5,457 nucleotides of DNA from Acidobacteriaceae bacterium (GTDB taxonomy: Bacteria; Acidobacteriota; Terriglobia; Terriglobales; Acidobacteriaceae), in assembly GCA_030044455.1 (NCBI GenBank), contig JASHVU010000269.1, forward strand, positions 1 through 5,457, given 5' to 3'. The position numbers and the translations under genes are program-made. Within the stretch, counting starts at the first letter, position 1. Every line of letters starts with the position of its first letter. This document shows, piece after piece, positions 1-5,457 of the stretch. The notes beneath the pieces are model-generated. The model was not told the origin of the DNA. It did no database searches and was given only the letters and a program-made list of their open reading frames with translations.

Positions 1-130
1 GAATTGGGTACGAGTTAGTGGCGATGCGCACTGGAACACTGTGCCACAGAAATGCAGCACGAAAATTAAGCGGAACACGCCGGAGCATGAGGTCGGTAGG
101 TTGAGATGGAGTGTAACGTGGCCTTTTCAT
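1..130 (-). CDS. Partial gene (N-terminus only), possible HprK-like relative
   Basis: On the minus strand an ATG at 130-128 opens a frame with no stop for 43 codons until the window edge, so only the N-terminus is present. The product begins MKRPRYTPSQPTDLMLRR and continues with PVRIATNSYPI at residues 33-43. That segment resembles residues 29-39 of the neighbouring kinase (PIVVQSNSAVI), where a strand is followed by an NS pair. I infer from this that it may be a second protein with the HprK-like N-terminal region. The resemblance is short and could be chance. The gene lies 64 bp downstream of the kinase stop on the same strand, so the two could be cotranscribed. I see no strong Shine-Dalgarno sequence before the ATG. 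It is the only standard start in this frame after the preceding in-frame stop. The function cannot be assigned from this fragment. Confidence 0.5.
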   Translation of the reverse strand, partial: MKRPRYTPSQPTDLMLRRVPLNFRAAFLWHSVPVRIATNSYPI

Positions 131-194
131 CTTAGCGAGTTGAGCGAATTGCCTGGTTGAAGTCGCGCAATTGTTTGCGGTTTGATCAGGTTGA
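131..194. other. Short intergenic gap between two minus-strand genes
   Basis: This is 64 bp between the kinase stop codon and the start of the partial downstream frame. I see no convincing GC-rich hairpin followed by a T-run in the minus-strand sense, so there is no evidence that transcription stops here. Continued transcription from the kinase gene into the partial gene is plausible. Confidence 0.4.
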
Positions 195-1256
195 CTACAC
201 GGGAGCTAAAAGGTCAGGTTCGCTCCTGCGCGAGATGCGGCCTTTGTCTGAAGACTTACGATCGAATATGCGGTTGATGGCGCGATCAAGCGTGCGGGCG
301 GCATGGAGCGGCGGGCCATTGAGCAGTGCGCGCATGCATGCAACATCGGAAAGCCGATTCAGCAATGCGAGTTGCTGCCGATAAGCATGTCTCAGCTGCC
401 CCGTTAGCGGTTCAATATCGGCGGACAACCGGCTTATTGCTTCTGCAGCGCTTACCGGCTCAATGCTGCATCCACGTTCGCCGGAGCGCTCCAACAGCAC
501 GATGCATTTCACGCGGCAGTTCGCAGCGCGTGATAGCGTGAAGCACTCCTGCGGAGATACTTCATAGGCGAGTTCGCCGTTTAATGATCGTGCACATCTA
601 TAACTCGAGAGTTCAGGAAAGAATGTTATTGCATCGGGTAGTAACTTCACTGGGACGGGAAGGCTCCAAGCCTGAATTTCGCCGTTGCCTTCGGCTAGAT
701 AAGTCCATTCATCAGCGAGAAAGCGGTAGCCCAACCGAGCGAGTGTTATGGCGAGCGTGGACTTACCTGTACCGGAAGGGCCAGCCAGAAGAACGCCAGA
801 GATGCCCGTTGCGAGGCAGGCCGCGTGAATGGGGACGACAGAAATGACGGGCGCGAGAATGCCGGCAATCACCGGAAGAATATGCTTGCTCCAGCGGTCT
901 GAATCGGAGACCACTTGCGGTGAAAACACACCATGGGCAGTGCGCGCGCGAAGGTTAAACCAGACAGAATCCGCTGAAGTAAAACGGGCCAGAGCGAAGT
1001 ACCCGCGGCCGCGAAACCATGGCGCGTCCTCAAATTCACGCGGCTGGCGGTCATTCATGACGAGAGTAATTACCGGCACTGTGTCTGGGAGTCTCGCGCC
1101 GCCGTTGCGAGGACCGAAAAAATCAACGGCGTGAGTCAGAATAACGGCGCTGTTCGATTGCACCACAATTGGCTTGCCCGCGAATGAACAGCATTGCGAG
1201 TAAGGAAATGATTTGCGGTGCGAAACGGGGAAGTTGGTCAACGCGTCCTCAAGCAT
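195..1256 (-). CDS. HPr-kinase-like (HprK-related) P-loop protein
   Basis: This 353-residue protein has the C-terminal catalytic fold of HPr kinase/phosphorylase. PIHAACL at 142-148 precedes a strand (GVLLAG, 154-159) and the P-loop GPSGTGKST at 159-167, with K165 and S166 as nucleotide-binding residues. LGYRFLADEWTYL at 175-187 corresponds to the acidic Walker-B-like stretch of the family, usually ADD, here ADE. The K3 signature of true HprK (an ExRGLG-type motif) is not visible, and no HPr or other PTS gene is present, so regulation of carbon catabolite control is unlikely. HprK-like proteins of this kind occur in peptide or secondary-metabolite modification clusters, where their substrate is mostly unknown. 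The first 140 residues form a separate, poorly recognisable N-terminal region with no signal peptide. A cytoplasmic location is inferred. The ATG at 1256-1254 has no clear Shine-Dalgarno sequence and sits in a palindrome. The gene diverges from the radical SAM operon. Confidence 0.85.
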   Translation of the reverse strand: MLEDALTNFPVSHRKSFPYSQCCSFAGKPIVVQSNSAVILTHAVDFFGPRNGGARLPDTVPVITLVMNDRQPREFEDAPWFRGRGYFALARFTSADSVWFNLRARTAHGVFSPQVVSDSDRWSKHILPVIAGILAPVISVVPIHAACLATGISGVLLAGPSGTGKSTLAITLARLGYRFLADEWTYLAEGNGEIQAWSLPVPVKLLPDAITFFPELSSYRCARSLNGELAYEVSPQECFTLSRAANCRVKCIVLLERSGERGCSIEPVSAAEAISRLSADIEPLTGQLRHAYRQQLALLNRLSDVACMRALLNGPPLHAARTLDRAINRIFDRKSSDKGRISRRSEPDLLAPV

Positions 1257-1271
1257 CAGCGTAGCGCTGAT
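1255..1271. repeat. 17-bp palindrome including the kinase start codon
   Basis: ATCAGCG (1255-1261) and CGCTGAT (1265-1271) are perfect 7-bp inverted arms around a TAG spacer. In the kinase mRNA the second arm ends with the first two bases of the ATG start codon (1256-1254), so a hairpin would close directly over the initiation site. It could also be a small operator read as double-stranded DNA. The symmetry is directly visible; either function is inference. Confidence 0.5.
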
Positions 1272-1288
1272 CGAGATTTACAAGAAGC

Positions 1289-1329
1289 GTCAGGCAGGCC
1301 AAATGACAAAGGATTGACAATCGCCTGAC
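1289..1329. repeat. Inverted repeat GTCAGGC / GCCTGAC in the divergent region
   Basis: GTCAGGC at 1289-1295 is the exact reverse complement of GCCTGAC at 1323-1329, with 27 bp between the arms. The right arm overlaps the third TGACA word. A 7-bp match over this distance can arise by chance, so I list it only as a possible part of the divergent control region. Confidence 0.25.
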
Positions 1330-1330
1330 A
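1304..1330. promoter_or_regulatory. Three TGACA direct repeats at 11-bp spacing (candidate operator)
   Basis: TGACA occurs at 1304-1308, 1315-1319 and 1326-1330, a strict 11-bp period, which puts all copies on one face of the helix. On the minus strand this reads TGTCA, six bases, TGTCA, six bases, TGTCA. This is the architecture of tandem sites bound by PhoB/OmpR-type response regulators; the enterobacterial Pho box has the same TGTCA core and spacing. The array lies about 48 bp upstream of the kinase ATG and 33 bp upstream of the first radical SAM ATG, so it could control either direction or both. The repeats are seen directly. The regulator family is inferred. Confidence 0.45.
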
Positions 1331-1342
1331 CTGAGCCGGCTA
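1314..1342 (+). promoter_or_regulatory. Possible promoter for the radical SAM operon
   Basis: TTGACA at 1314-1319 matches the sigma-70 -35 consensus exactly. At 17 bp spacing the -10 position reads CGGCTA (1337-1342), a poor match; TACATC at 1341-1346 is better but too far away. If used, transcription would begin close to the first radical SAM start codon and leave a very short leader. The overlap of the hexamer with the middle TGACA repeat suggests that bound regulator and polymerase would interact or compete. Confidence 0.25.
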
Positions 1343-1363
1343 CATCGATGGCACAACTAATGC

Positions 1364-2968
1364 ATGAAGGCAGCAACGTCTGTCTTCTTGCGTTGCATGA
1401 CAGCCCTCCCCTTGATTACGCACATTGCCCCGGCGCCGGACACAGGACGCGGTTCGTCGACAGTTGTCCGGTCTGGGGGCAGGGTCGTTTTGTTCTATCC
1501 GGCCTACGAAGGCCCGGTGCTCGGCCCTCCCCTGTGCCTGCTCTCTCTCGCCGCGCCTCTGATGCAGGAAGGTTACGAGGTGGTGTTGATTGATCAGGTG
1601 ATTACACACAATACGCCCGAGCGGATTGTTGCCGCATGCGATGGCGCGATTTGCATTGGCGTATCGGTGCTTACGGGGCCGATGATTACCGCGGCTCTGC
1701 GCGCGGCCGGTGTTGCAAAGGCCGCGTATCCCGAACTTCCCGTGATTTTTGGCGGATGGCATCCAACACTCGCGGCCGATCAGACACTTGAGAACGGCCA
1801 CGTGGACATGGTAGTGCGCGGACAAGGAGAGATCACTCTGCTCGAGGTTGTTAAGCGCCTCAGCGCGAAAGCAGAGATGGATGGGATTGCCGGACTTTCG
1901 TTCAAGCGCGAAGGCAAGCGCATTCACAACCACGACCGCAGCACTGCGCATCTAGCCGATCTTCCGGCGCCGGCATATCACCTGGCTGACTTTGACGCGT
2001 ACGAGAAGGTGGCAGGTATGCGCAAGTTGACGTATGCCACGAGCGTGGGCTGCCCATACGCGTGCAATTATTGCACCGATACGGTGTTTTATCAGAGGCG
2101 TTTCAATGCATATTCGGCCGATCGAGTCGTAGCGGAGTTGCTTGAACTCGTCACTCGCTATCGCATTGATGAAGTTGCGTTGTTCGACTCGAACTTTCCT
2201 GTAGACCTGCGGCGTGCGATTGCAATCGCGCGCGGAATTTATGAGTCCGGATTGCGCTTTACGTGGACTTTTCAGGCATCGACGGACTTCCTGTCGCGAA
2301 TGTCGGATGATGAGGTACGGCTGCTTGGAGCGAGCGGTGTGCGCTTTATGGGGTTCGGTACCGAGTCGACCTCAGACCGCGTGCTAAAGCTGATGAACAA
2401 GCGGCACCAGCGCCTGGACGAGATGTACGAAACTGCGCGCAAAGCACAACTCGGCAACATCCGCGTGAGTTTCAACCTGATCTTCGGTTATCCGGGTGAA
2501 ACGGAAAGAGACCGCATTGAGACGCTTGAAACCATGAATGAAGTTGCGCGTCTTTATCGGAACGTAAGTTTCTCACCCAACATTTTCACGCCTTATCCCG
2601 GGATTCCGATCTGGCCCGAACTTAAGCAGCTGGGCGTGCGCGAGCCTAAATCGCTCGAGGAGTGGGCGCGACTTCCTCTGGGAGAGAACATTCTTCCCTG
2701 GCTGCAAGGCGCAGAGCTCAAACGACTGCGGCGCATGCTCGATTACTTCATGATCAACAACAACATCCGCAAGGCGATGCAGCACGCGCGGTTCACCGGA
2801 CGCCTGCTTGACGCGCTGCTGAGGGGACCCATGAAGTGGAGGCTGCGGAGTCGCTTCTTCTTCTTGCCTTGGGAAGTGTGGCTGGCGCGCGCTACCGATC
2901 GGCTTGTGTCGCGACGCTCGCTGATTACAGGTGTTCCTCTGCCCGCAACCAAGCAGGAGGTGTGCTGA
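1364..2968 (+). CDS. B12-binding-domain radical SAM protein (first of three)
   Basis: This 534-residue protein is a class B radical SAM enzyme (COG1032-like). Residues about 39-200 form the Rossmann-type B12-binding domain: strand RVVLFYPAYEG (40-50), GGWHPT (130-135) and VDMVVRGQGE (147-156). The DxHxxG cobalamin-ligand motif is absent. The radical SAM barrel spans about 223-440, with C230, C234 and C237 (GCPYACNYC) binding the 4Fe-4S cluster. It also shows GTES (332-335), GYPGET (375-380) and TPYPG (409-413). The tail (about 490-520) is basic and aromatic, with FFFLPWEVW, and may rest on a membrane. Reactions in this family include methylation and ring formation; the substrate is unknown. 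The start is uncertain. The first ATG has no Shine-Dalgarno sequence, about 38 residues precede the first strand, and M12 (1397) is the only other ATG before the domain. The next gene follows directly. Confidence 0.9.
   Translation: MKAATSVFLRCMTALPLITHIAPAPDTGRGSSTVVRSGGRVVLFYPAYEGPVLGPPLCLLSLAAPLMQEGYEVVLIDQVITHNTPERIVAACDGAICIGVSVLTGPMITAALRAAGVAKAAYPELPVIFGGWHPTLAADQTLENGHVDMVVRGQGEITLLEVVKRLSAKAEMDGIAGLSFKREGKRIHNHDRSTAHLADLPAPAYHLADFDAYEKVAGMRKLTYATSVGCPYACNYCTDTVFYQRRFNAYSADRVVAELLELVTRYRIDEVALFDSNFPVDLRRAIAIARGIYESGLRFTWTFQASTDFLSRMSDDEVRLLGASGVRFMGFGTESTSDRVLKLMNKRHQRLDEMYETARKAQLGNIRVSFNLIFGYPGETERDRIETLETMNEVARLYRNVSFSPNIFTPYPGIPIWPELKQLGVREPKSLEEWARLPLGENILPWLQGAELKRLRRMLDYFMINNNIRKAMQHARFTGRLLDALLRGPMKWRLRSRFFFLPWEVWLARATDRLVSRRSLITGVPLPATKQEVC
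2955..2960 (+). promoter_or_regulatory. Strong ribosome binding site for the second radical SAM gene
   Basis: AGGAGG lies inside the last codons of the first radical SAM gene and is separated by 8 bases from the ATG at 2969. It is the best Shine-Dalgarno sequence in the window and fixes the start of the second gene directly after the preceding TGA, implying coupled translation. Confidence 0.8.
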
Positions 2969-4552
2969 ATGGACGCAAACGGCATCAACGGAGCACCACT
3001 AAGATCTGGGGCGAGGACGGACGTGCTTTTTACGCACTCCTGGTACCTGTGGAACGACGCCAAACAAGCACAACGACGGCAACCGTACCCTCCGCTGGGA
3101 ACGCTCTACGCGGCTGCACTTGTGCGCGAGTCTGGATTCTCGGTTGCGGTTTTCGACAGTATGCTCGAAGATCCTCAGACTGGCATCGAGGCGGCGCTGG
3201 ATCGCCATCGACCGCGGCTGGTGGTCATCTGCGAAGACAGCTTCAACTTTCTTTCGAAGATGTGCCTTTCGATGGCGCGCGAGGTGAGCTTTGCGATCGA
3301 AGCCAAGGCACGGGAGCGCGGCATTCCGGTTGTGGTTCACGGTTCTGACTCGACCGACAATGCGGAGGAATATCTGCGTCGAGGATTTCTCGCGGTGCTC
3401 AAGGGGGAATGTGAGAGCACCCTCATGGAGCTGCTTCAGGCGTACCTGTCGAACGGACAGCACTCTCTATGGCAGATTCCAGGGATGGTTTACCTGGGCG
3501 AGAGAGGCGACCTCATTTCAACTGGAACGCGGCGGCCTTCAATCGATCTCGATCGCTATCCCTTTCCGGCCCGCGATTTGATTGCCATGGAAAGTTATGC
3601 GGCCATTTGGCGTGACCATCACGGCCGCGCGTCGACCAATATCGTCGCGAGCCGCGGCTGTCCGTTCCGGTGCAATTGGTGCGCAAAGCCGATCTTCGGC
3701 AACAAATTCGTTCTTCGTTCGCCCGATTCGGTGGCAGCAGAGATGCGCTCTCTCAAGTTCGGTTATGGCATCAATCACCTGTGGTTCGCCGACGACGTGT
3801 TTGCGCTCGACCGCCATTGGGTGAAGGAGTTCGCCGAGTGCGTCAAGCGCAGGCATGCTTCTCTGCCATTCAAGATCCAGAGCCGCGCCGATTTGATGAG
3901 GGAAGAGACCGTGTACGCGTTGCGACAGGCCGGCTGCGAGGAAGTTTGGATGGGAGCCGAATCAGGCGCGCAGGCAATTCTCGACGCGATGGACAAAGGC
4001 CTGAAAGTGGACTCAATCGTGCAGGCGCGCGAAAGGCTCGGCACGGCCGGTATTCGTGCAGCGTTTTTTCTACAATTCGGCTATCCCGGCGAGTCACTGG
4101 CCGAGATCGAAGAGACGATTGCGCTGGTGCGCCGCTGCCGGCCCGACGATATCGGCATCTCGGTTTCGTATCCATTGCCGGGAACGCTTTTTCATCAACG
4201 CGTGCGCGAACAATTGGGTGCAAAGCAGCATTGGCGCGACAGCGACGACCTGAGCGCTATGTTTCGCGCTGCCTATACCGATCAGTTTTACCGCGCTCTT
4301 CGTAATGCGCTGCATGCCGAAGTTGACCAATACACGACGCATCCTGACCGGGAAGCCATGGAGAGACTGCAAGCACTTTGGGACGACGTTTACCGGTTGG
4401 AGAATCGTTGCCGGAACGCCTTCCCCACCGAACTGCCGGTACTGCGGAGCCGCGCCCGCGATGAGATGGACAGATGCGCAACAGAGGCCGCAGCACCAAT
4501 GCAGGACGCACCTTTGGAATGCGGAATGGAGGCTGAATGGACCTGTTGCTGA
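2969..4552 (+). CDS. B12-binding-domain radical SAM protein (second of three)
   Basis: This 527-residue class B radical SAM protein starts immediately after the first gene's stop. The N-terminal domain has strand TDVLFTHSWYL (17-27), the PYPPLG loop (39-44) and VFDS (61-64). The usual GGxHxT loop is altered to HGSDST (124-129), and no DxHxxG is seen, so cobalamin binding is uncertain. The radical SAM domain begins near residue 224. RGCPFRCNWC gives cluster ligands C231, C235 and C238. It is followed by WFADDVF (272-278), GAESG (329-333), GYPGES (371-376) and YPLPGT (401-406), as in BchE-like enzymes. A helical C-terminal region (about 430-500) precedes a cysteine-ending tail (WTCC). The protein is clearly paralogous to the third gene: they share PYPPLG, ARD, RGCPFRC-WC and ADDVF at matching positions. 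The end overlaps the third gene by 16 bp. The substrate is unknown; a tailoring step in the same pathway as its neighbours is inferred. Confidence 0.9.
   Translation: MDANGINGAPLRSGARTDVLFTHSWYLWNDAKQAQRRQPYPPLGTLYAAALVRESGFSVAVFDSMLEDPQTGIEAALDRHRPRLVVICEDSFNFLSKMCLSMAREVSFAIEAKARERGIPVVVHGSDSTDNAEEYLRRGFLAVLKGECESTLMELLQAYLSNGQHSLWQIPGMVYLGERGDLISTGTRRPSIDLDRYPFPARDLIAMESYAAIWRDHHGRASTNIVASRGCPFRCNWCAKPIFGNKFVLRSPDSVAAEMRSLKFGYGINHLWFADDVFALDRHWVKEFAECVKRRHASLPFKIQSRADLMREETVYALRQAGCEEVWMGAESGAQAILDAMDKGLKVDSIVQARERLGTAGIRAAFFLQFGYPGESLAEIEETIALVRRCRPDDIGISVSYPLPGTLFHQRVREQLGAKQHWRDSDDLSAMFRAAYTDQFYRALRNALHAEVDQYTTHPDREAMERLQALWDDVYRLENRCRNAFPTELPVLRSRARDEMDRCATEAAAPMQDAPLECGMEAEWTCC
4528..4532 (+). 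promoter_or_regulatory. Ribosome binding site for the third radical SAM gene
   Basis: GGAGG lies within the end of the second gene, four bases before the ATG at 4537. The spacing is short but usable. It supports this start over the next in-frame methionine (codon 21), which would remove the first strand of the B12-type domain. Confidence 0.6.
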
Positions 4553-5457
4553 CGCATGGATATTTCCTGTTTGAGGATCCCAAGGAGCGGCAGATCATGA
4601 AGCCCTATCCTCCCCTCGGGCTCTTGTACATCTGCTCGCACCTGCGCAGTCGCGGCTACGCAGTAGAAGTGTTCGACAGTACATTTCAGAGCCGCGAGTC
4701 ATTGCGGGAGCGGCTAAGCAATGGAAAGCCGTCGGTACTGGGAATCTACGCCAATCTGATGACGCGATCGAATGTGGTGAAGATTCTGGGAGAGGCCAAG
4801 AGGGCGGGCTGGAGAACCGTCGTGGGTGGACCCGAACCCGGCGCATACGTGGAGGAGTACATTGAGGCCGGCGCCGACGTTGTGGTGCTGGGCGAGGGCG
4901 AGCTGACCCTCGAAGAACTGTTGCGTGCATGGAGCGAGAACGACGCAGCCGCGCTCGACGAAATCGCGGGAATCGCGTTTCGGCGGGACGACGGAACCAC
5001 ACAACGCACAACGCCGCGTACACAGATAGCCGATCTGGACGCGCAGCCGTGGCCGGCGCGCGATGCAATTGAATTGGAGCGCTATGTAGACACCTGGCGC
5101 ACGCATCACGGCAAAGGCTCAGTGTCCATCATTACTGCGCGCGGCTGTCCCTTCCGCTGCGAGTGGTGCAGCCACCAGGTATTTGGGCAAACTCATCGCC
5201 GCCGCAAACCGGAGCGCGTTGCCGACGAACTGGAGTGGCTGATTGCACGATATAAACCCGACATGCTGTGGATTGCGGACGACGTCTTCACCATCAATCA
5301 CGATTGGCTCGAGCGATGGAAACAGGAGCTGGACCGGCGAGGGATCCATATTCCGTTCGAATGCATCTCGCGCGCCGATCGGCTGAATGAAACCGTGATT
5401 CGCACGCTTGCCGAACTGGGCTGCTTCAGGCTCTGGATTGGCTCGGAAAGCGGCTCG
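4537..5457 (+). CDS. B12-binding-domain radical SAM protein (third of three, truncated by window end)
   Basis: The frame opens with ATG at 4537 and stays open for 307 codons to the window edge; perhaps 40 percent of the protein is missing if it matches its neighbours in length. The N-terminal B12-type domain shows MDLLLTHGYFL (1-11), PYPPLG (23-28), VFDST (45-49), GGPEPG (97-102) and VLGEGE (117-122). The DxHxxG motif is absent. The radical SAM domain starts near 197. ARGCPFRCEWC gives cluster ligands C204, C208 and C211. It continues with WIADDVF (245-251) and GSESG (302-306). Arrangement and motifs match the second gene closely, indicating an old tandem duplication, while the first gene is more distant. 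Here the GG of the GGxHxT-type loop is kept, unlike in the second gene. The 16-bp overlap with the second gene implies coupled translation. Activity and substrate are unknown. Confidence 0.9.
   Translation, partial: MDLLLTHGYFLFEDPKERQIMKPYPPLGLLYICSHLRSRGYAVEVFDSTFQSRESLRERLSNGKPSVLGIYANLMTRSNVVKILGEAKRAGWRTVVGGPEPGAYVEEYIEAGADVVVLGEGELTLEELLRAWSENDAAALDEIAGIAFRRDDGTTQRTTPRTQIADLDAQPWPARDAIELERYVDTWRTHHGKGSVSIITARGCPFRCEWCSHQVFGQTHRRRKPERVADELEWLIARYKPDMLWIADDVFTINHDWLERWKQELDRRGIHIPFECISRADRLNETVIRTLAELGCFRLWIGSESGS

Noticed and set aside
157..847. Several short plus-strand frames opposite the HprK-like gene
   Set aside because: They are opposite a gene with an intact P-loop and family fold, and their products are Arg-rich with no recognisable motif.
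1277..1309. Sigma-70-like promoter for the kinase gene on the minus strand (TTGTCA with TGTAAA)
   Set aside because: The spacing between the hexamers is about 21 bp, too long for a standard promoter, and the -10 match is weak.
1364..1450. Possible signal peptide at the start of the first radical SAM protein
   Set aside because: The hydrophobic stretch is short and broken, there is no clear cleavage site, and radical SAM enzymes with iron-sulfur clusters act in the cytoplasm.
1348..1593. Plus-strand reading frame of 81 codons starting at the ATG at 1348
   Set aside because: It overlaps the N-terminus of the first radical SAM gene in another frame, and its product shows no recognisable motif. 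The frame beginning at 1364 carries the conserved domain.
1340..1951. Minus-strand reading frame of 203 codons opposite the first radical SAM gene
   Set aside because: The product is rich in Arg, His and Asn with no family motif and lies entirely opposite a gene with clear motifs; it is a shadow typical of high-GC coding DNA.
3670..4305. Plus-strand reading frame of 211 codons inside the second radical SAM gene
   Set aside because: The Arg-rich translation has no motif, and the overlapping frame holds the radical SAM core motifs.
4595..5109. Overlapping minus-strand reading frames opposite the third radical SAM gene
   Set aside because: They are Arg/Ser-rich or motif-free products opposite a frame with a complete CxxxCxxC motif and B12-type domain.
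2969..5457. Assignment of genes 2 and 3 as BchE (Mg-protoporphyrin ester cyclase)
   Set aside because: The motifs RGCPFRC and YPLPGT resemble BchE-like proteins, but these are general for the class, and no other bacteriochlorophyll gene is in the window.

Overview
The window is a moderately high-GC bacterial segment with two diverging gene sets separated by an intergenic region of about 107 bp (1257-1363). No rRNA, tRNA, CRISPR array, insertion sequence or phage gene was recognised. The protein types and base composition suggest a soil or environmental bacterium. Acidobacteriota is my best guess, but this is an impression from gene content and not something the sequence proves.

Left side, minus strand: a complete 353-residue HPr-kinase-like (HprK fold) P-loop protein at 195-1256. 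It is followed after 64 bp by the first 43 codons of another minus-strand reading frame that runs off the window at base 1. That second product has a short stretch (PVRIATNS) resembling the N-terminal part of the kinase (PIVVQSNS), so it may be a related protein. This partial gene is easy to miss because it is short and open at the edge.

Right side, plus strand: three consecutive class B (cobalamin-binding-domain type, COG1032-like) radical SAM proteins at 1364-2968, 2969-4552 and 4537 to beyond 5457. They are packed without gaps. The first stop codon touches the second start, with a strong AGGAGG ribosome binding site upstream, and the second and third genes overlap by 16 bp. The layout indicates one translationally coupled transcript. 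Each protein has a Rossmann-like B12-type N-terminal domain followed by a radical SAM barrel with a CxxxCxxC cluster motif. Genes 2 and 3 are clear paralogues; gene 1 is more distant. None shows the DxHxxG motif of base-off/His-on cobalamin binding.

Together the genes look like part of a biosynthetic or tailoring locus. The HprK-like protein would phosphorylate or otherwise act on a small molecule or peptide, and the radical SAM series would carry out methylation, ring formation or other C-H chemistry in sequence. No substrate, precursor peptide or transporter lies in the window, so the product is unknown. HprK-like proteins do occur beside radical SAM enzymes and PqqD-like proteins in known peptide-modification cassettes, but here they are divergently transcribed and no PqqD-like gene is visible.

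The divergent intergenic region carries the most notable non-coding signals. There are three TGACA words spaced exactly 11 bp apart (TGTCA on the other strand, the layout of PhoB/OmpR-type direct-repeat operators), with a TTGACA hexamer overlapping the middle one. There is also a 17-bp hairpin (7-bp arms) that includes the kinase start codon.
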